A DNA stretch of 64,000 nucleotides, taken from NCBI GenBank assembly GCA_000824785.1, contig CCNB01000043.1, positions 487,857-551,856 on the forward strand, in the 5' to 3' direction. Made by a program: the position numbers and the translations under genes. The notes under the pieces were generated by a model. It worked only from the letters and a program-made list of their open reading frames with translations, did no database searches and had not been told where the DNA came from. Source of the DNA: Mesorhizobium plurifarium (lineage in GTDB: Bacteria > Pseudomonadota > Alphaproteobacteria > Rhizobiales > Rhizobiaceae). Shown in pieces: positions 59,329 through 64,000 of this stretch. Positions within the stretch are counted from its first letter, which is position 1. Every line of letters begins with the position of its first letter.

Positions 59329-59805
59329 ATGATCAAATCCCTTGCCTGTGCCGCTGCCGCGCTTGCCGCCACGGTCCTCGCTTCTCCGGTAAGCGCCGGC
59401 ACGCTTCGGCTCGGCACGCTCGACTGCACCATCGACGGCGGCGTCGGCTACGTCATCACCTCGAACAAGGGCGTCTCCTGCACCTTCCGCCCCTATCATC
59501 ACGGCCCTGCCGAGCTTTATACGGGCATGATCTCCAAGCTCGGCGTCGACCTTGGCCAGACGCATCAGGGCCAGCTCGTCTGGGCGGTGCTTGCGGCAAC
59601 CCGCCATCACGACGCGGGCGACCTCGCCGGCAGCTATTACGGCGTCAACGCCGAAGCTTCCGTGGTGACCGGCGGCGGAGCCAATCTCCTGGTCGGCGGC
59701 CTCGACGGCGCCTTCATGCTGGAGCCGCTCAGCGTCCAGGCGCAGACCGGCGTCAATCTGGCCGTCGCGGTGGCCTCGCTGGATCTCGTCCACTCCTACA
59801 AATAG
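59329..59805 (+). CDS. DUF992 exported protein
   Basis: A 158-residue protein with a signal peptide (MIKSLACAAAALAATVLASPVSA). The mature domain is beta-rich and Gly-rich with two Cys: RLGTLDCTIDGGVGYVITSNKGVSCTFRPYHHG, the DUF992 signature. SYYGVNAEASVVTGGGANLLVGG and a VQAQTGVNLAVAVASLDL end follow. The family occurs mainly in Rhizobiales and has no known function; it is periplasmic or secreted. The start at 59329 is backed by AAAGGAC. It is followed by a long hairpin. Confidence 0.88.
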   Translation: MIKSLACAAAALAATVLASPVSAGTLRLGTLDCTIDGGVGYVITSNKGVSCTFRPYHHGPAELYTGMISKLGVDLGQTHQGQLVWAVLAATRHHDAGDLAGSYYGVNAEASVVTGGGANLLVGGLDGAFMLEPLSVQAQTGVNLAVAVASLDLVHSYK

Positions 59806-59832
59806 CCGCCGCAGAACCACGGCACTCCGCGG

Positions 59833-59859
59833 GGCCGCGCCTTCTACGAAGGCGCGGCC
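59833..59859 (+). terminator. Hairpin after the DUF992 gene
   Basis: GGCCGCGCCTTC and GAAGGCGCGGCC form a perfect 12-bp stem with a TAC loop. It lies 28 bp after the stop codon. TTCGCATATTA follows, so a weak U-tract is present. It is a probable terminator. Confidence 0.7.
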
Positions 59860-60052
59860 TTCGCATATTATGCAGCCATCGATCGCGGTCGGAGGCACGA
59901 GCGCCGCCAGAATATCGATTGCGTGTGGCGGCTTTGCTTATCTTGTGTTATCAGCTGAGGTGTTGGTGGCAATCGCCGGCAGAGGGGCAGCCGCCCAACA
60001 GATGCAAAGACATCGTTGACTGCAATTCTTGTTGCAGGTCCGGGAGGCTGTG

Positions 60053-60181
60053 ATGGATTTCATCGAGCGGTTATTCGGATTTTCGCCTGACGGCGGCTCA
60101 GGATCTTTCGAACTTCTTTTGATCCTTGTACCGTTCCTGGTCGCTGCGGTCTGGTTCTATATGCGCCGGCAACGACGCTGA
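60053..60181 (+). CDS. Very small single-helix membrane protein
   Basis: A 42-residue ORF. The N-terminus MDFIERLFGFSPDGGSGS is followed by one helix ELLLILVPFLVAAVWFYM and a basic end RRQRR, so the C-terminus should be cytosolic. CGGGAGGCTG just before the ATG is a good ribosome-binding site. The next gene begins 16 bp later. It is not recognised as a family member. With the two following genes of unknown function it forms a co-directional module. Confidence 0.5.
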   Translation: MDFIERLFGFSPDGGSGSFELLLILVPFLVAAVWFYMRRQRR

Positions 60182-60197
60182 CGGCCCGAGACAGGCC

Positions 60198-61208
60198 GTG
60201 AGCCCGGTCGCCAAAATATTGGAATTCCTGAGGGCGATCGTCGACGCCTTCAAGGAATGGCCAGACAATCTGCGCCGGATAGCCGGGCAGATTTGCGCGC
60301 TCGTCAGGTTGATTTGCGAAAGAGCCAAGCTCCCTAGCCGGCTCGACCGGAGCGGGCCGCAACGCTGCGTCAAGATCAGCGACCCCGCTTACAAGCGGCC
60401 GGACCCTTTGATCTACGCTCAGTACTATCTGATGGGCCAGGGCCTAGCTGTCACCTGGGACAATCCGGATATCGAGATCAAGCGCGGTGGCGCCACCGTC
60501 CCGCCGCATATGCTGGAGCCGGACACCGAATATGAGGTGGTCGCGCGCATCTGGAACAACTCGACCGAGGCGCCGGTCGTCGATCTGCCGGTGAAGTTCT
60601 CCTATCTGAGTTTCGGCATCGGGACCACCTCGACCTGGATAGACGAGGCAAAGACCGATCTCGGAGTCAAAGGCGGCGCAAATCATCCGGCCTTCGCTTC
60701 GGTCAAATGGCGCACGCCGGCCGACCCCGGCCATTACTGCATTCAGGTGCTGCTCGATTGGCTGGACGACGTGAACCCCAACAACAACCTCGGGCAGGAC
60801 AACACCACCGTCGGCGTTGCCCATTCCCCAGCAAAGTTCGAATTCCGTCTGCGCAACGGCGAACGGGAGAGGGCCGAGTTTCGGCTAGAAGCCGATTCCT
60901 ATGCATTGCCTGAATTGCCGATCTGCGGCGAGCGGCCCCGTCCGAGGCCATCCCGCCGGCCGCTGCGCACCTTTCCCGGCACCATCGCGGCAGTGCCTGC
61001 CGGCCATACCCGTCAGGCACATCCCATTCCCCCCGGCTGGCTTGTCACCTTCGACCCGGCGCAAGCCGCCCTCGGTCCCGGAGAAGAAATTTCCGTCGCC
61101 GTCAATATCGAGCCACCGGCCGGCTTCACCGGCCGCAAGGCGATCAACGTCCACGCCTTCTCGGCGCGCGGACTTGCCGGCGGCGTGACGCTTTATGTCG
61201 AACGGTAG
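60198..61208 (+). CDS. Protein with CARDB/Ig-like domains, function unknown
   Basis: A 336-residue protein if the GTG at 60198 is used, as preferred because upstream sequence overlaps the small membrane protein. An amphipathic N-terminal region (VAKILEFLRAIVDAFKEWPDNLRRIAGQICALVRLICERAK) is followed by a beta-sandwich similar to CARDB, residues about 67-210, with TEYEVVARIWNNSTEAPVVDLPVKFSYLSFGIG and DPGHYCIQVLLDWLDDVNPNNNLGQDN. A second Ig-like part fills the end, with LGPGEEISVAVNIEPPAGFTG. No signal peptide is visible, which is unusual for Ig-like folds. The next gene follows after 8 bp. Function unknown. Confidence 0.6.
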   Translation: MSPVAKILEFLRAIVDAFKEWPDNLRRIAGQICALVRLICERAKLPSRLDRSGPQRCVKISDPAYKRPDPLIYAQYYLMGQGLAVTWDNPDIEIKRGGATVPPHMLEPDTEYEVVARIWNNSTEAPVVDLPVKFSYLSFGIGTTSTWIDEAKTDLGVKGGANHPAFASVKWRTPADPGHYCIQVLLDWLDDVNPNNNLGQDNTTVGVAHSPAKFEFRLRNGERERAEFRLEADSYALPELPICGERPRPRPSRRPLRTFPGTIAAVPAGHTRQAHPIPPGWLVTFDPAQAALGPGEEISVAVNIEPPAGFTGRKAINVHAFSARGLAGGVTLYVER

Positions 61209-61216
61209 GAACCGCC

Positions 61217-62221
61217 ATGGCTTACCGGCACTACACGAAATGCATTTCGGTCGGAAATCATATCGGCAAGCAATATGCGCAGGTGATCATTGCCGCTGCC
61301 GTGGTTGCGCTGCCGCTGATCCTGGTCGGTGTCGTTGCCGGGCCGGCGGTCCTGCTGGTCGCGCTCGCGGCCATCCTCGCATACTGCCGCTGGTGGCTTT
61401 ACGATCGGCTGGTCTGCCTTGGCGGCGACGAATGCGCGGTCGGCTGGCTGCTCAAGATCGATCCGCCACAGGAGAAGTCCGGTCTCGATCGCTTCGATAC
61501 CGACTACAGTCTCAATCTGGTCCCGGGAAACGTCTTCGAATTCACGCCGCAGGCCGAGGCCGAGAAGATCCAGCCGTTCGGACGCCTGCTCGCCAACACC
61601 CCCGCCATCAAGAATGCGAGCCTCGATTGGCAGGGACTGGAAGCACGTCAGTGGGCCAATGACGACCCTACCGCGGTGCTTCACTGCGAATTCGAAGGCG
61701 CCGGCGTTTACGATCTGATGATCGCCTGCCTTGCCGCGATCCCCGTGGCCACCGCAGCCGCGGTGGCTTGCGTCATTCCCTTCTTCGGATGGATCGCATG
61801 CGCGATCCTGACGGTCATCGCGGCCGCAATCGTCATAGTCGGCGGCATCGTCGGCATTCTCGACACGGCCAATCCAACCGATGTCGACGAGAATCTCGGC
61901 GACCTTCACGTCAATGATCCGACGCGGCGCGGCGCCGACATCCTGTTCGTCAAGGGGACGTGGGTCTATGATTCCGCCCATGAAGGCTGGAATGAGATCC
62001 ACCCGATCAAGCACTGTCAGAAGATCGGCACATGGAACGGCAGCTGGAACGAATCTTCGGTTCCGGACGGCAGCTCCAACCGCTGGTGCGAGGCCGTGGA
62101 TTCAGCTGGCTCGCCGTTGACCGTCGCAGCCCAACAGGATCCGGAAAACCAGTGGACCATCCATCCCGTCATCGACGGCTGCCGTCGTCTATCCGAACCC
62201 GAGCCGGACCCTGTTCACTGA
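61217..62221 (+). CDS. Membrane protein of unknown function with EIHPI motif
   Basis: A 334-residue protein. Hydrophobic segments lie at about 22-58 and 167-215. Between them is a soluble domain with NVFEFTPQAEAEKIQPFGRLL. The C-terminal part holds GTWVYDSAHEGWNEIHPIKHC (about 247-267) and WCEAVD plus NQWTIHPVIDGC, with several Cys that could pair if the domain is outside. EIHP-type motifs are found in assorted secreted bacterial proteins, but I know no defined function. AGGAACC precedes the ATG. It is the third gene of the module and has a long leader-less link to the Ig-like gene. Confidence 0.6.
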   Translation: MAYRHYTKCISVGNHIGKQYAQVIIAAAVVALPLILVGVVAGPAVLLVALAAILAYCRWWLYDRLVCLGGDECAVGWLLKIDPPQEKSGLDRFDTDYSLNLVPGNVFEFTPQAEAEKIQPFGRLLANTPAIKNASLDWQGLEARQWANDDPTAVLHCEFEGAGVYDLMIACLAAIPVATAAAVACVIPFFGWIACAILTVIAAAIVIVGGIVGILDTANPTDVDENLGDLHVNDPTRRGADILFVKGTWVYDSAHEGWNEIHPIKHCQKIGTWNGSWNESSVPDGSSNRWCEAVDSAGSPLTVAAQQDPENQWTIHPVIDGCRRLSEPEPDPVH

Positions 62222-62388
62222 TTTCCCGGACATATCCCGCGTGCCTTCACCTTCCGGTGGTGCGACAAGCTGACTGGCCGACCGCGACAGGCCAGGCCCT
62301 TCTGCCGCAATCCTTCCGTGAGCGTGAAAAAGCCTCTTGAGCCCAACCGCGCTTGAGGTTTTACAAGCTCCGCCGAACTGGATCCAAA

Positions 62389-62432
62389 GCATGATCCCGA
62401 AGATGGAAACCGGTTTTCGGAGGAGATCATGC
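62389..62432. repeat. Palindromic intergenic repeat (family C)
   Basis: Outer arms GCATGATC (62389-62396) and GATCATGC (62425-62432) surround CCGAAGATGGAAACCGGTTTTCGG, with inner CCGAA/TTCGG arms. The outer arms differ from the copies at 2404 and 14329 by paired changes. It sits in the 273-bp gap before the MFS gene, otherwise empty. Confidence 0.75.
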
Positions 62433-62494
62433 TCGACCCGATAGAGCCTCGTTCGCAACGCGGATGAGGTGCGCAAAGCAGGCAGGAGATCGGC

Positions 62495-63946
62495 GTGACG
62501 GCAGCAAGCGGCAACAAAGTGGCCGGCAAAAGGGTGGATTGGCGGGCGCTGTGGGCAAGCGGCGACCTAGCGCGCTTCTGCTTCGTCAGCCTCGGCATCC
62601 TGCTGCATGCCACCAACGAGACGATGGTGGCGACGGTGATGCCGGCCATGGTCGGCGATCTCGCGGGCGTGCAACTGGTCGGCTGGTCGTTGGCGATCTA
62701 CGAGCTCGGCGCGATCGTCGCCGGTGCCGCGGCCGGCCGGCTGGTCAGTTATGTCGCCCTGCGCTCCAACATGATGGTCGCCGCCCTGCTCTATGCGATC
62801 GGCGCGCTGATCTGCGCCACGGCGTCTGCCATGCCGTTGTTCCTCATCGGGCGTCTGGTCGAAGGGCTTGGCGGCGGCGCGCTCGTGTCGCTGGCCTTCG
62901 TCTCGGTCGAGCGCCTGTTTCCACGCAACATCTGGCCGCAGCTCTTCGGCATCATGTCCGCGATCTGGGGCGTCGCCGCCTTCAGCGGCCCGATGCTCGG
63001 CGCGCTCATGACCGAGCTCCTGTCATGGCGCTGGGCCTTCGGCATCTTCACCTTCGGTGGCGCGGCGATGGCGCTGGCAAGCTTCATCGTGCTCGACACG
63101 CCTGAGGCAAGAAAGCCGCAGGCGGGCAACGGCAAGGCGCCACCCTTCCCCTATCCGGCGCTCGCCTGTCTCGCCCTCAGCGTCGTGCTGATCGCCGCCG
63201 CCGGCATCGACATCGCCCTGTTGCGCTCGTCGCTGCTGCTCTTCATCGGTCTGATCGGCCTGGCGCTGTTCTTCCGCATCGATGCGCTCAGGCCGCAATC
63301 CCGGCTCTTTCCGTCGCCTCTGTTTTCATGGCGCTCGCCGCTTGGCAGCGGCATGACCATGGTTGCGGCATTCTCCGTGGCGACCTGCACCTTCACCATT
63401 TACGGGCCGCTGCTTCTCACCACGCTGCACGGCATTCCGATCCTGACCACTGGCTACATCATCGCTGCCGAATCGATCGCCTGGTCGATCCTGTCGATCC
63501 TCATCGCCAATGCGCCGCTGGAGCGCGAGAGGCTGATCATCGTCGTCGGCGCGCTGATGATCGCCTCCGGCCTCGCCGGCTTCGCCTACACGATCCCGGC
63601 AGGCTCGATCCCGCTGATCCTGCTCTGCGCCCTACTGCAGGGCGGTGGCTTCGGCGTTTGCTGGCCCTTTCTCACGCGCGTCATCGTCGCTTCGGCGCGC
63701 GACGGCGAGCAGACGATCGCCTCGGCCGCCGTGCCGACCATGCAGCGCATCGGCTACGCGGTGGGCGCGGCGCTTGCCGGCATCGTCGCCAATGCCAGCG
63801 GCTTCTCGGAGGGCCTGAACCGTGAAGCGGCTGCCGGCGTCGCCGGCTGGCTGTTCCTCGCCTTCGTGCCTCTGGCTATTCTGGGATGCATCGCCGCGCT
63901 GAGGATCGCGCTGCCGACGCTGCGGCCTCAACAGGCGCCCGGCTAG
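62495..63946 (+). CDS. MFS transporter (drug-efflux type)
   Basis: A 483-residue carrier with roughly 12-14 helices. The first helices contain FCFVSLGILLHATNETMVATVMPAM and LVGWSLAIYELGAIVAGAAAGRL. The RLVEGLGGGALVSLAFVSVERLFP segment is the antiporter motif C region of drug exporters. GTG at 62495 with GCAGGAGA before it is the start. The 20-residue N-terminal extension is polar. The C-terminus ends in a composite repeat that overlaps the stop. Substrate unknown. Confidence 0.88.
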   Translation: MTAASGNKVAGKRVDWRALWASGDLARFCFVSLGILLHATNETMVATVMPAMVGDLAGVQLVGWSLAIYELGAIVAGAAAGRLVSYVALRSNMMVAALLYAIGALICATASAMPLFLIGRLVEGLGGGALVSLAFVSVERLFPRNIWPQLFGIMSAIWGVAAFSGPMLGALMTELLSWRWAFGIFTFGGAAMALASFIVLDTPEARKPQAGNGKAPPFPYPALACLALSVVLIAAAGIDIALLRSSLLLFIGLIGLALFFRIDALRPQSRLFPSPLFSWRSPLGSGMTMVAAFSVATCTFTIYGPLLLTTLHGIPILTTGYIIAAESIAWSILSILIANAPLERERLIIVVGALMIASGLAGFAYTIPAGSIPLILLCALLQGGGFGVCWPFLTRVIVASARDGEQTIASAAVPTMQRIGYAVGAALAGIVANASGFSEGLNREAAAGVAGWLFLAFVPLAILGCIAALRIALPTLRPQQAPG

Positions 63947-64000
63947 AGCGTTTCACCGTTTCACGGAAACGGCGAAAACGCTCTATCTCCTTGTTTTGAC
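63945..64000. repeat. Composite palindromic repeat A-linker, cut by the window end
   Basis: A arms AGAGCG (63945-63950) and CGCTCT (63979-63984) enclose TTTCACCGTTTCACGGAAACGGCGAAAA, which also pairs internally (CCGTTTC/GAAACGG). The linker TATCTCCTTGTTTTGAC follows, matching the reverse complement of the linkers at 22018 and 49338. The missing B module should lie just past the window. The repeat starts inside the stop codon of the MFS gene. Confidence 0.7.

Overview
The window is a GC-rich, gene-dense alphaproteobacterial chromosome segment. It fits Mesorhizobium or a close Rhizobiales relative best. The grounds are the stacked ABC and dehydrogenase catabolic operons, a DUF992 exported protein, an Omp25/RopB-type barrel, a GTG-started ribosomal protein S21, heterotetrameric sarcosine oxidase, and several families of interspersed palindromic repeats of rhizobial type. 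The taxon is inferred from gene content, not from a marker comparison.

Left part (1-23695). The 3' end of an outer-membrane barrel gene and a small exported protein precede a gene-poor stretch holding a decayed 3' half of tRNA-Val(GAC), a likely integration scar. A DUF1330 protein and an SDR with altered catalytic residues follow. A large sugar or sugar-acid catabolic locus (2508-18822) comes next: a DUF993 aldolase-like protein diverges from a LacI regulator, and both promoters carry a GAACGTTCCA operator. The LacI gene leads an overlapping run of Gfo/Idh dehydrogenase, fused CoA-transferase, crotonase and aldehyde dehydrogenase, then a CUT1 ABC importer, two GMC oxidoreductases, an SDR and a Dabb protein. 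An MFS carrier, an EamA permease, an EEP-family hydrolase and a CPA1 antiporter follow.

Middle (23871-43498). A minus-strand block encodes an ABC importer of the polyamine/phosphonate type, iron alcohol dehydrogenase, aldehyde dehydrogenase, a glutamine-synthetase-like ligase, an APC permease and an N-formylglutamate-amidohydrolase-like protein, with a divergent RpiR regulator. Together these could form a gamma-glutamylation route for an amino alcohol such as ethanolamine. An RND efflux pair follows. It converges on a four-gene overlapping glycan operon: a GT87-like transferase, a GtrB-like GT2, a ChbG/NaxD-like deacetylase and GtrA.

Right part (43697-64000). An acyl-CoA locus contains an MDR, an ACAD10/11-type dehydrogenase, SDRs, MaoC, an APH-fold kinase and a TTG-started TetR. 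The kinase plus dehydrogenase pair recalls 4-hydroxyacyl-CoA catabolism. A small exported protein preceded by repeated CGTAC palindromes, the soxBDAG operon, an SDR, a free-standing SET protein, rpsU, a TPR lipoprotein, a DUF992 protein, a three-gene module of unknown function (60053-62221) and an MFS exporter complete the window.

Intergenic repeats recur throughout. Four families are described, two of them composites of two palindromes joined by a short linker. No rRNA, complete tRNA, CRISPR array, transposase or integrase gene was seen.
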